From NCBI GenBank assembly GCA_964533735.1, contig CAZHMD010000006.1:1-64000 (forward strand): a DNA stretch of 64,000 nt, in the 5' to 3' direction. The translations under genes and the position numbers were made by a program. The notes under the pieces are model-generated. The model was not told the origin of the DNA, searched no databases, and saw only the letters and a list, made by a program, of their open reading frames with translations. This document shows, piece after piece, positions 34,467 to 42,263 of this stretch (positions within the stretch are counted from its first letter, which is position 1; every line of letters begins with the position of its first letter). Source of the DNA: UBA6107 sp964533735. Its GTDB lineage: Bacteria; Chloroflexota; Anaerolineae; Anaerolineales; Anaerolineaceae.

Positions 34467-35861
34467 ATGACAATAGGCGATAAGTTACGGCAACGACGTG
34501 AGGAGTCTGGAATTTCTCTTGAAAAAGCTGCTCAAGAGACGAATATCCGTATCCAATTTTTACGGGCGATCGAAGAGGACAAACCCGGCATACTGGCGTC
34601 GCCAGCCCAAGCGCGCGGGTTTACGCGCTTATATGCCACTTTCCTGGGTCTTAATCCGCATACCCTATTTGAAGAGGAAGTTGTTGCTACCATTTCTTCT
34701 GAGGTAACCGCACCTATACCTGAAGAACAAAATCCAGTTGAAAATCCAGAAAGTGTAAGAAGAAAACGAAAAATCACCCTGTTCCAAAATATCAAAAAAA
34801 TCCCTGAAAACGCTGATCCCCGCGAACGATTTCGCGATTTAATACCGGTACAAGGTGAGAAGAAATTATCGACACTGATCTTCAAAGAAATTGGCGAGGA
34901 ACTCCGGAACCAACGCGAGGTTTTAGGGCTCTCGCTTGTTGATGTTGAGCGATTAACGAAAATACGCGAACTTTATCTGTATAATCTTGAACGCGGCGAG
35001 ATTGACGAACTCCCTTCCACCGTGCAGGGACGGGGAATGTTGAGCAATTATTCCACTTTCCTGAGCATGGATGCGACAAATTTGCAGAACAGATTCGCAG
35101 ATGGCTTGCAGCAGAAACGCCTGGAAAACGCTGCAGTGGCAATGACCTCATATGATGGGAAGACCACCAAACCACCAAAATCGCCGGTTACCGGTTGGCG
35201 AAAATTTTTAACCATGGATCTGTTGATCGGCAGCAGCGTATTTATCATTCTTTTTGTTCTGGTGATCTGGGGGGCAATCCAGGTAATAGGAATTACTCAA
35301 GCTCAAGCGGAACCCACGATCAGCTCGATATCGGATGTCTTAATTAATCAACCCACGGAAACTCCAGTCATCGAGACTCAGACAACTGAGGAGACCGTCC
35401 TGACGGGTGAATCCAGCCAGGCGGTTAACACGGCATCTGTCGATATCCTCGCAACGATAACCTCAGTGAATACAGGATCAATTCAACTTGTAGTGGTGGG
35501 ACTGCAGCGCACGTATATGAAAGTAGTCGCGGATGGCAAGGAAGTCTTTAACGGTCGCGTGGTTCCGGGTAATGTGTACACTTTTACCGGTTCGATTAAG
35601 ATAAGCATTGATGCGGGGAGTGCCGCGGGTATCCAGATCTATTACAACCAGCAGGACCTGGGAGTATTGGGAATGGTAGGCGAGACGGTCGCATTGGAAT
35701 TCACTTCAAAAGGATTTGTGACCCCGACCCCGAGATTCACACCATCACCGACAACTACTTTGCAACCAACGCTTACTCAGAAACCAACTAACACCCTTAG
35801 CCCTTCACCCACAAAGCCAACGGCAACCATTACCCCATTAAATCCAACGCCAAATCCATGA
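34467..35861 (+). CDS. RodZ-like membrane protein with two helix-turn-helix domains
   Basis: The 464-residue protein has a Cro/RodZ-type HTH at residues 1-65 (IGDKLRQRREESGISLEKAA), a second at about 140-205 (EIGEELRNQREVLGLSLVDV), one membrane helix at 251-275, an outside domain at about 326-395 of the type found in RodZ C-termini, and a Thr/Pro/Ser-rich tail. RodZ links the cytoskeleton to cell-wall synthesis; most have a single HTH, so the duplication is notable. The gene ends in a 4-base ATGA overlap with rimO. Start ATG 34467 lies soon after the rplI terminator and lacks a clear ribosome-binding site. Confidence 0.82.
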   Translation: MTIGDKLRQRREESGISLEKAAQETNIRIQFLRAIEEDKPGILASPAQARGFTRLYATFLGLNPHTLFEEEVVATISSEVTAPIPEEQNPVENPESVRRKRKITLFQNIKKIPENADPRERFRDLIPVQGEKKLSTLIFKEIGEELRNQREVLGLSLVDVERLTKIRELYLYNLERGEIDELPSTVQGRGMLSNYSTFLSMDATNLQNRFADGLQQKRLENAAVAMTSYDGKTTKPPKSPVTGWRKFLTMDLLIGSSVFIILFVLVIWGAIQVIGITQAQAEPTISSISDVLINQPTETPVIETQTTEETVLTGESSQAVNTASVDILATITSVNTGSIQLVVVGLQRTYMKVVADGKEVFNGRVVPGNVYTFTGSIKISIDAGSAAGIQIYYNQQDLGVLGMVGETVALEFTSKGFVTPTPRFTPSPTTTLQPTLTQKPTNTLSPSPTKPTATITPLNPTPNP

Positions 35862-37186
35862 AACAAAAAACCTATTTTCTTGCGTCTCTGGGCTGTGCCA
35901 AAAACACGGTCGACTCTGATTCCATGGCAGTGCTGCTGGAGCGAGAGGGTTACCAGCCAGCCGCGGATCCTTCTCATGCGCGGGTGTTGATCGTGAATAC
36001 CTGCGGATTCATACAGACCGCTCGTGATGAATCCTTACAAATTCTGAGAGAATTGGCGCAAAATAAACTTCCCGGACAATTGCTGGTGGCTGCAGGTTGT
36101 ATGACAGAGCGATATCGCGAGCTAATTGCGCAGGAAGTGAACGGGATTGACGGATTCATAGGGACGAGGCGGTGGATGGATATCCTGGACCTCGTTACGA
36201 GCCTGCGTACAAATAAGTCAACGGTGAAATACCATCTGCCTGAATCACCCACGGTGGGCAGGGATGAAAAAGGAATTGTAAGAGCCTCTATTCAAGGCGG
36301 GAGTGCTTACCTAAAGATCGCGGATGGCTGCCGCAGAATGTGTGCTTTCTGCGCGATTCCGTTGATCAAAGGCACGACAGTCAGCCGCCCTCTGGAAGTG
36401 ATCCTGGATGATGCCGAAATCCTGCAGCATAACGGCGTGAAGGAACTGATCCTGATCGCCCAGGACACGACCGATTACGGTTATGACATCGGAATGAAGG
36501 ATGGCTTATCCACTTTGCTGGAAAAATTACTCCCGCGAATTCCATCGATTCCATGGATACGCCTGCTCTATTCTTTCCCGGGTTATGTGACAAACCGGTT
36601 GATCGATATTATGAGTTCATCGCCGCAAATCCTGAATTACCTGGATATACCCCTGCAGCACGCTGATGCGGATATTCTGAAAAAGATGAACCGCCCTTCT
36701 GATATTGATTGGATTTATAAGACGATCGGTAAAATGCGGAGTGCCATCCCTGATCTGGCTATTAGGTCAACTTTTATTGTTGGTTACCCAGGGGAGACCG
36801 AAAGGGAGTTTTTAACCCTCCTCAAATTCATCGAAGAGATGCAGTTCGATCATGTTGGCGCATTTACATTTTCGTTTGAACAAGGTACTTCCAGTGAACC
36901 CCTTGGTGATCCAGTCTCAGAAGAAGAAAAGCAGGAGCGGTTAGCCAGGTTGATGGAAATGCAGGAATCCATTTCTCTCAGGCACAACCAAGCCTTGATC
37001 GGCAAACCATTGGACGTGCTGATCGAAGGCACGGGCGATGGAGTATCCATCGGCAGGTCGTATCGCGACGCACCTGAAATTGATGGCCTTGTGATCGTTG
37101 AAGGCGAGTTGCCCGTTGGAGAAATCCATCCAGTAATGGTTTCAGGGGCGATGACCCATGACCTTTCAGCTGTATTGATTAAATAA
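35858..37186 (+). CDS. rimO: Ribosomal protein S12 methylthiotransferase RimO
   Basis: RimO is a radical-SAM enzyme that adds a methylthio group to a conserved Asp of S12 (encoded at 4078-4497). The 442-residue product starts with ASLGCAKNTVDSD (first Cys of the N-terminal cluster domain), has the radical-SAM motif CRRMCAFC near residue 152-159, and ends in a TRAM-type domain (LIGKPLDVLIEGTGDG). It overlaps the RodZ-like gene by 4 bases, so translation is coupled. MiaB is the main alternative in this family, but the N-terminal wording fits RimO. Confidence 0.95.
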   Translation: MKQKTYFLASLGCAKNTVDSDSMAVLLEREGYQPAADPSHARVLIVNTCGFIQTARDESLQILRELAQNKLPGQLLVAAGCMTERYRELIAQEVNGIDGFIGTRRWMDILDLVTSLRTNKSTVKYHLPESPTVGRDEKGIVRASIQGGSAYLKIADGCRRMCAFCAIPLIKGTTVSRPLEVILDDAEILQHNGVKELILIAQDTTDYGYDIGMKDGLSTLLEKLLPRIPSIPWIRLLYSFPGYVTNRLIDIMSSSPQILNYLDIPLQHADADILKKMNRPSDIDWIYKTIGKMRSAIPDLAIRSTFIVGYPGETEREFLTLLKFIEEMQFDHVGAFTFSFEQGTSSEPLGDPVSEEEKQERLARLMEMQESISLRHNQALIGKPLDVLIEGTGDGVSIGRSYRDAPEIDGLVIVEGELPVGEIHPVMVSGAMTHDLSAVLIK

Positions 37187-37215
37187 AAAAACCGGGAGCT
37201 TCCCGGTTTCTTTTT
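37185..37215. terminator. Bidirectional terminator between rimO and a convergent gene
   Basis: AAACCGGGA (37189-37197) and TCCCGGTTT (37201-37209) pair perfectly around GCT. The right side has TTTCTTTTT and the left side an A-run, so it works for rimO on the plus strand and for the minus-strand gene that ends at 37217. Confidence 0.9.
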
Positions 37216-37216
37216 G

Positions 37217-38395
37217 TTATCCAGGTCCTGGAGTGTTTTCAGGCGGGAGTGTGGGTGTTGGCGGTCCCATTGTGGGTGTGGGGGTGGCAGGCGGGTTGGC
37301 GCATAACTCACGTGCAAGCGTTAGTTTTTCTGCCATGCGATTACTCGAAGCGATCCCTATGGATGCTTCGTATTGGGTGACGGCTTCACACCAGGCAAAA
37401 GTCTGCTGCAGATAATCACCATAACCTTCAAGTGCGCTTGCGTAACGGCTCCTCACGGTAATCCCTGATGCATCAATCAAATTTGGAACGAGAGCATACA
37501 GTTCGGAGAACTGGGTTGCAGCAGCCAACATATTGATATTCCAGTTTGAGGCTGCATTGTTGTACATCCTCGCCCAAATTCGATAAGACTCAGCTTCTGT
37601 ATCGATCGGTGCCATTTCTTCGGCCATGGAGAAATAATAAACTCCGACTTCCAGGCTGCCCTGTTTTACTTTGGATATACCGTTATAGCGTAACGCATAA
37701 TAGTACATCCCATCAACTTTAATCGACTCGTACGACGGATCGATATCCCTGAGTGACAGGACAGTTGCCAGCAATCCGGGCCAATCACTGGCTGCGAGTT
37801 GAGCCTTTGCCTGGTTAAACAGAACAGACAGGTTTTTCGAATCGGTTGTTGGTAAAGGAGTGGATACAGGTTCAATGGTTTCACCGGGTACCGGGGTGCT
37901 CAATTGTGTTGACCCCTGGTTTAATGCAATAGCCAGCATCACATCCTTTAGTTTTTCATCCAATCCGGGGTATTCAGGATAAATCTCAAGAATATACTCC
38001 AAACGTTGCCTGGCAGCATTAAAATTATCATTCTTTTCATCATTTAAAGCGAGTTCGAACTGGGTTGCGGCGAGCGTGAGGCGTTCATTCAGTTCTGCAT
38101 TCTTACGAATCTCAAGCGCCATGAGATAACCTGCGCCACTTCCAATAGCGCCAATTATGAGCATGCCCACAATACCAATTAGAATCCACATACCTCGTTT
38201 CTGCTTTTTCATGGGCAGTGGTTCTTCGGTATGGTCATCGTTAATGCCAGGTTCAACCGCAACAGGGGTGACTACAGCTTCAATGACCTCATCGGGTTTG
38301 GTTTTAAATATTGGTTTCGCCGCCTTGATTGGTTTTGTCTCAGGCAAAGCGTCAGTAACCTTGTTAATGGTCTCGTCAGTCTTCTTTTTGGTCAT
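37217..38395 (-). CDS. Membrane-anchored protein with TPR-like outer domain and Thr/Pro tail
   Basis: The 392-residue product has a charged cytoplasmic N-terminus (MTKKKTDETINKVTD), one membrane helix (MWILIGIVGMLIIGAIGSGA near residue 75-94), a long helical domain with TPR-like pattern (FELALNDEKNDNFNAARQRL; ALRYNGISKVKQGSLEVGVY) and a C-terminal PATPTPTMGPPTPTLPP tail. ATG 38395 is chosen because a promoter -10 box ends 7 bases before it, which implies a leaderless mRNA; upstream in-frame codons would lie in the promoter. Function unknown; a scaffold at the cell surface is possible. Confidence 0.8.
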   Translation of the reverse strand: MTKKKTDETINKVTDALPETKPIKAAKPIFKTKPDEVIEAVVTPVAVEPGINDDHTEEPLPMKKQKRGMWILIGIVGMLIIGAIGSGAGYLMALEIRKNAELNERLTLAATQFELALNDEKNDNFNAARQRLEYILEIYPEYPGLDEKLKDVMLAIALNQGSTQLSTPVPGETIEPVSTPLPTTDSKNLSVLFNQAKAQLAASDWPGLLATVLSLRDIDPSYESIKVDGMYYYALRYNGISKVKQGSLEVGVYYFSMAEEMAPIDTEAESYRIWARMYNNAASNWNINMLAAATQFSELYALVPNLIDASGITVRSRYASALEGYGDYLQQTFAWCEAVTQYEASIGIASSNRMAEKLTLARELCANPPATPTPTMGPPTPTLPPENTPGPG

Positions 38396-38402
38396 GGCAA
38401 CA

Positions 38403-38434
38403 ATTATACCGTAACCCGTATGACATTTCATACG
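38403..38434 (-). promoter_or_regulatory. Leaderless promoter with an overlapping 18-bp palindrome
   Basis: On the minus strand, ATGAAA (38431-38426) and TATAAT (38408-38403) are 17 bases apart, and the start ATG follows the -10 by 7 bases. CGTATGA (38417-38423) and TCATACG (38428-38434) form a perfect dyad with a 4-base spacer across the -35. This is a possible operator. It could also act as a weak hairpin after murJ, which ends at 38444. Confidence 0.6.
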
Positions 38435-38443
38435 CTGTCGATA

Positions 38444-39982
38444 TTAAAAATCACGCATTCCTTTTATTTCAGGCAGAACCACAAGAATTGAAATGCCTAA
38501 CGCAACCGCCATGGGAATGGTGCTTGAAAGGACCGGGTGCAGAAGAGGTGTGAGCAGGGTCATTCCTCCCCAGGTTACCAATCCTCCAATGATAGCGGCG
38601 GCAAATGCCCGTAATATCGCAGGAGTGATGTTAATTTTAAACCGGAGCTGCTTTCGCAGAAGAATGAACAATAACACTGCTTCAAAGGTAAAGACCAGTG
38701 AGTCCGTCAGAGCAATGCCGGCAGCTCCCAGAGGACGGTAAAGGAGTATCCCAATGGTCAGATATAGGACAATATTAATTCCGGCCGTGATCAAAGGAGG
38801 ATAAGGTTTTTGGACTGCATAGAACGAACGCGCGCCTACTTCTTTGAGTGAGTGGCCAGTTAAACCTAATAGGAATGCTGCAGTGACCCATGCCAATAAT
38901 TGGGTACCTTCTGAACCAAAATTGAAAGCCAGATCAAGCAGCGGTTTAAGTCCTAATGAAAGAATCGCTGCCACAGGCAGGGTTAATGCCAACAAAATAC
39001 GGATGGCTTTTTGAATTGTCTTCTTGAACTCGTCCAAACGGTCCGCTGAGAAATGCTCCGCCAGAGTGGGGAGAATAGCGGTACCGATGGCTGTGCCAAT
39101 GAGGGTCTCTGGCACCTGTTGGATCATCCAGCCGTAAGTAAGGGAGGTTACTGATCCCTCCGCTAACCGGGATGCAAGATTATCGCGAATGAAAAAGATG
39201 AGTTGGATGAGGAGGATGGTGAAGAATCGTGGTCCCATCAAGCGCAGCACTTTCATCACTTCAGCGTTACGAAAATCAAGGCTGGGGATCCAGTGAAATT
39301 TGTGTTTGATGAGACCTGGAATCTGGATGAGCAGGTGAAAGGCAGCCCCAAGCAGGACACCATAAACCAGACCTTGCACGCCTAACCCCATCGCAGGGAG
39401 GGTGATCGGACCCAGCGTATATCCTTCACTGGGTGCAAGGATGGTTACGCCAATAATCTGCCCAATATTGTAAAAGAGAGGCGCCATGGCGGGGAAAAGG
39501 AAATGTTGATTAGCCTGCAATCCAGCCATAACCAATCCGCTGATCGAAAAGATCAAGGTGGCGATCAAATTCAAGCGCATCAAACGGATGACCACATCTT
39601 GTTGGGGGATCGTGAACCCGGGGGCGATGCCAAACTCTGCTCTCACCAGCGGCGCTGCCAAAATAGCAACCAGGGCAGCGAGAACAGCAGTAACCACAAA
39701 AGCGATGTTCGCCACGCGGCTGAATAAATCCCAGGCAGGACGTTTGCCATCTTTCGTCAATACTTCAGAAAGGACCGGGATGAACGCCAATGCCAGCGCT
39801 CCTCCTGAAATGATGGCAAAAAGAAAATCAGGGACATTGTTGGCAACGTTAAACGCATCCAATTCGCTTGAAAAGCCGAACTGGCGCGCGATTAGAATTT
39901 GCCGGACAAATGCCAACACTTTATCAAGGAAAAAGAATGAAGCCAACAGCAAAGAAATTTTGGTTAAATGCGAAAGTTTCAT
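38444..39982 (-). CDS. murJ: Lipid II flippase MurJ
   Basis: MurJ moves the peptidoglycan precursor lipid II across the membrane. The 512-residue product has about 14 hydrophobic segments and the family opening FFLDKVLAFVRQILIARQFG, followed by SSELDAFNVANNVPDFLF. GAGCTACT (minus strand AGGAGCT) provides a ribosome-binding site before ATG 39982. With the TPR protein downstream and the RodZ-like gene nearby it adds to an envelope-related neighbourhood. Confidence 0.94.
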   Translation of the reverse strand: MKLSHLTKISLLLASFFFLDKVLAFVRQILIARQFGFSSELDAFNVANNVPDFLFAIISGGALALAFIPVLSEVLTKDGKRPAWDLFSRVANIAFVVTAVLAALVAILAAPLVRAEFGIAPGFTIPQQDVVIRLMRLNLIATLIFSISGLVMAGLQANQHFLFPAMAPLFYNIGQIIGVTILAPSEGYTLGPITLPAMGLGVQGLVYGVLLGAAFHLLIQIPGLIKHKFHWIPSLDFRNAEVMKVLRLMGPRFFTILLIQLIFFIRDNLASRLAEGSVTSLTYGWMIQQVPETLIGTAIGTAILPTLAEHFSADRLDEFKKTIQKAIRILLALTLPVAAILSLGLKPLLDLAFNFGSEGTQLLAWVTAAFLLGLTGHSLKEVGARSFYAVQKPYPPLITAGINIVLYLTIGILLYRPLGAAGIALTDSLVFTFEAVLLFILLRKQLRFKINITPAILRAFAAAIIGGLVTWGGMTLLTPLLHPVLSSTIPMAVALGISILVVLPEIKGMRDF

Positions 39983-40082
39983 AGTAGCTCCTGAAGTTTA
40001 ATAGGTTAATAATAGCATAATCTTTTGCACCTATAGATGCTGCCGGGGAGTAGGTTACAATAAGCAACGAAAGGCATCTCAT

Positions 40083-40760
40083 ATGAAAAACCCCGGAACC
40101 CTTAGCATCGTAGCCACTCCTATTGGCAATCCAGCTGATATTACATTGCGCGCCATTGAAGTTTTGAAAACGGTTGATGCGGTGGTGTGCGAAGAAGCCA
40201 AACCAGGAAGCACCTTGTTAAAGCGACTCGGAATCATTGACAAGGAACTGGTTTTGTTGAATGAGCACAACGAAGCAGAAATGGCGGCGGATCTGTTAAT
40301 GCGGTTGTTGAACGGTGAGAGCATGGCATTGATTTCTGATTGCGGAACGCCAGTATTCGCTGACCCGGGAGCTTACCTGATTCAGTTGGCAGCGAGTTCA
40401 GGAGTTAAAGTTGTTCCAGTTCCCGGGGCATCCTCTCTTATGGCAGCATTGTCAGTATTGGATTTCAAAGTGGGCCAATTTTACTTTGGCGGTTTCCTAT
40501 CGCGTGAACCTGAGCTTCGACGTAAAGAGCTCGCGCGGCTTCGCGGGATGAAGGTCCCTGTACTCCTCATGGACACTCCATACCGATTGAAAGCATTACT
40601 CGAAGACGTTAGCAAGGTGTTTGGGAGGCAGGTTTATGTGACCGTTGCTTTCGATCTGACAATGCCAACTGAATCAATAATGCGCGGGGGAGCCGCGGAT
40701 GTTATCAGGCAGGTTGGCAGCCGAAAAGGCGAGTTTATCCTGATTGTAGGAAATTCGTGA
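40083..40760 (+). CDS. rsmI: RsmI-like 16S rRNA 2'-O-methyltransferase (short, divergent)
   Basis: RsmI methylates the ribose of C1402 in 16S rRNA. The 225-residue product fits the tetrapyrrole-methylase-fold family: LSIVATPIGNPADITLRAIE, ALISDCGTPVFADPGAYL and VVPVPGASSLMAALSVL. It is about 60 residues shorter than E. coli RsmI and lacks the C-terminal helical part. VCEEAKPGSTLL replaces the usual EDTR-type segment. It may therefore be a paralog with another substrate. Start ATG 40083 lies near AAAGGC and is divergent from murJ. Confidence 0.75.
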   Translation: MKNPGTLSIVATPIGNPADITLRAIEVLKTVDAVVCEEAKPGSTLLKRLGIIDKELVLLNEHNEAEMAADLLMRLLNGESMALISDCGTPVFADPGAYLIQLAASSGVKVVPVPGASSLMAALSVLDFKVGQFYFGGFLSREPELRRKELARLRGMKVPVLLMDTPYRLKALLEDVSKVFGRQVYVTVAFDLTMPTESIMRGGAADVIRQVGSRKGEFILIVGNS

Positions 40761-40912
40761 TGTGTTGATGTTTTTCCACGGGGAAAAACCAACCTTGAAA
40801 TGTTTGTGGAGCATCGCCCTGAACACTCCGCAGCGTACTGCGAAGCAGTTTATGTGCCTTCAAATATGACGCAATAGAGGGGAAAATTTAGAGGGCACAC
40901 ACTCCTGCATCA

Positions 40913-41509
40913 CTACTTGCCGCTTGAGAGCATCCCAAAATTCAAATCGGCAAACTCATGGGCAAAAAGTAAATTCTCAAACTCAAAGTCGATATAACCT
41001 TTATTCTTAGTGTCGAATAACCCTGGTAATCCCACCTTGACGATCTTGGCACATCGTTGCAGATTTTTATGCAGTTCAGTCCATCTTTTATTTTGCAATT
41101 TCCATTGTTGTTTTTGGTCCGGCGTCATTCCGGATGTTTCAATGACATTACTCAACCATAATCCCAAAAAGATTAAGAGGCTAAAGACCACAAAACCGGC
41201 AATGACTCCAATGTATGTTTTGTCGCCTAAGAATGAATTCACCCCCCCGCTGGTAAACATACATAAGAATGGGCTCAACAGAAATGAGATCCATTTGACT
41301 GCCTTGGAACCCCCCTTTAATTTTTTCTTTATTCCAAAACCACATTCATCGCAAACTGGAAAATCAATCGACAAAGTCATTTTATCTTTATCCAATTCAC
41401 CCCATCGTACCTTCCACGTCAAATCCGATATTGTATCAGCCCCGCATGAAACACATCTCCGCGGCATGTTAAAGGTGCTTAAGTACCAAGTTTTGACTTT
41501 GGTAGTCAT
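40913..41509 (-). CDS. Small membrane protein with N-terminal zinc ribbon, function unknown
   Basis: The 198-residue product has CVSC (near residue 19) and CDEC (near residue 52), a likely zinc ribbon, then two hydrophobic segments around residues 70-115 (ISFLLSPFLCMFTSGG; VIAGFVVFSLLIFLGLWLS) and a soluble C-terminus. ATG 41509 is chosen because GGAGG lies 5 bases upstream; a GTG at 41515 overlaps it. It has its own promoter and no linked neighbour. I do not recognise the family. Confidence 0.75.
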   Translation of the reverse strand: MTTKVKTWYLSTFNMPRRCVSCGADTISDLTWKVRWGELDKDKMTLSIDFPVCDECGFGIKKKLKGGSKAVKWISFLLSPFLCMFTSGGVNSFLGDKTYIGVIAGFVVFSLLIFLGLWLSNVIETSGMTPDQKQQWKLQNKRWTELHKNLQRCAKIVKVGLPGLFDTKNKGYIDFEFENLLFAHEFADLNFGMLSSGK

Positions 41510-41562
41510 TTCCACCTCCGAAAATCCTCAATTGTCTAGACTTTAAAGGGTTGATCAAATTC

Positions 41563-41591
41563 ATTATAGAACGTAAAGGAGGACATTTCAA
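41563..41591 (-). promoter_or_regulatory. Promoter of the zinc-ribbon membrane protein gene
   Basis: On the minus strand TTGAAA (41591-41586) and TATAAT (41568-41563) are 17 bases apart, 54 bases before the start codon. Confidence 0.8.
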
Positions 41592-41720
41592 GTTTTTTCT
41601 TCATGAAGGCAAATACAACAGTGGGGGTCACAATTTTGAGACAATTATACGAAGATTTCGCAGCGCAATTTGAATTTTCTTTAGCGGTGATATCCGGATT
41701 TATTAATCGTTTTTGATAAT

Positions 41721-41746
41721 AAGAAAAAACCGCCTTTTGGCGGTTT
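41721..41746 (-). terminator. Terminator of tRNA-Glu
   Basis: On the minus strand AAACCGCC (41746-41739) pairs with GGCGGTTT (41734-41727) around AAAA, followed by a run of T. It lies 4 bases past the mature tRNA end. Confidence 0.9.
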
Positions 41747-41749
41747 GTG

Positions 41750-41822
41750 TGCCTCCACGGAGATTCGAACTCCGGTTTTAGCCTTGAAAGGGCTGCGTCC
41801 TGGTCCCCTAGACGATGGAGGC
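41750..41822 (-). tRNA. tRNA-Glu (anticodon TTC)
   Basis: The minus strand reads GCCTCCATCGTCTAGGGGAC from base 41822 and folds as a 73-base tRNA. The acceptor pair is GCCTCCA/TGGAGGC, the anticodon stem is AGCC/GGCT around the loop CTTTCAA (anticodon TTC, codons GAA/GAG), and the T arm is CGGAG-TTCGAAT-CTCCG. The 3' CCA is not encoded (CAC follows the discriminator A). It has its own promoter and terminator. Confidence 0.96.
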
Positions 41823-41835
41823 GTTAACGAGCGAA

Positions 41836-41864
41836 ATTCTACCATTGCCTGGAAATTTGGTCAA
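41836..41864 (-). promoter_or_regulatory. Promoter of tRNA-Glu
   Basis: On the minus strand TTGACC (41864-41859) and TAGAAT (41841-41836) are 17 bases apart, placing the start of transcription about 7 bases before the tRNA. It lies inside an inverted repeat, ATTGCCTGG (41844-41852) and CCAGGCAAT (41877-41885), that may end the upstream antiporter transcript or act as an operator. Confidence 0.8.
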
Positions 41865-41888
41865 GGAAATCCCCTACCAGGCAATAAA

Positions 41889-42263
41889 TTACTCAATTGC
41901 TGAGTCTTCCGGCTTTCTATTCAGTCCATAAACCCTGGCAAGCGGGATGACACAGAGGATTCCCGTGTTGGGCTGATCCAGATCTCCCACAACAGCCTCG
42001 GTCGCCTTGACTACTTTTTCAACCATCTCTTCATTTTCTACAATGGAAAACAGCGTGCGGTTGAGAATTTCTTCATCGCCGAGCAAGTCTTCCAGGCTTG
42101 GTATCAGGGGGATATCATCACGCAGTGCGTTGCTCTCCTCAAGCCTACGGAGTCCTGTGCTGGGTAAAATGGTAATTCCCAGAACTCCGGATTCCTTCCA
42201 TGCAGTTAATACATCAGCAAGTAATCCTGCATCATGCAGTACAAACCAGACTATTGAGCTCAT
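41889..42263 (-). CDS. Small PII-like protein paired with the antiporter
   Basis: The 124-residue product looks like the compact alpha/beta PII-like proteins: VLHDAGLLADVLTAWKESGV near the start and a C-terminal GILCVIPLARVYGL that could be the last strands. It overlaps the antiporter gene by 4 bases, so the two are translated together. PII-like partners of transporters often bind nucleotides and gate transport; that role is inferred from fold and context only. No canonical PII T-loop tyrosine motif is visible. Confidence 0.65.
   Translation of the reverse strand: MSSIVWFVLHDAGLLADVLTAWKESGVLGITILPSTGLRRLEESNALRDDIPLIPSLEDLLGDEEILNRTLFSIVENEEMVEKVVKATEAVVGDLDQPNTGILCVIPLARVYGLNRKPEDSAIE

Noticed and set aside
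41603..41716. Small ORF of 37 codons upstream of the tRNA-Glu terminator
   Set aside because: The nearest Shine-Dalgarno match is about 20 bases away, the product has no known features, and it overlaps the promoter region of a minus-strand gene.
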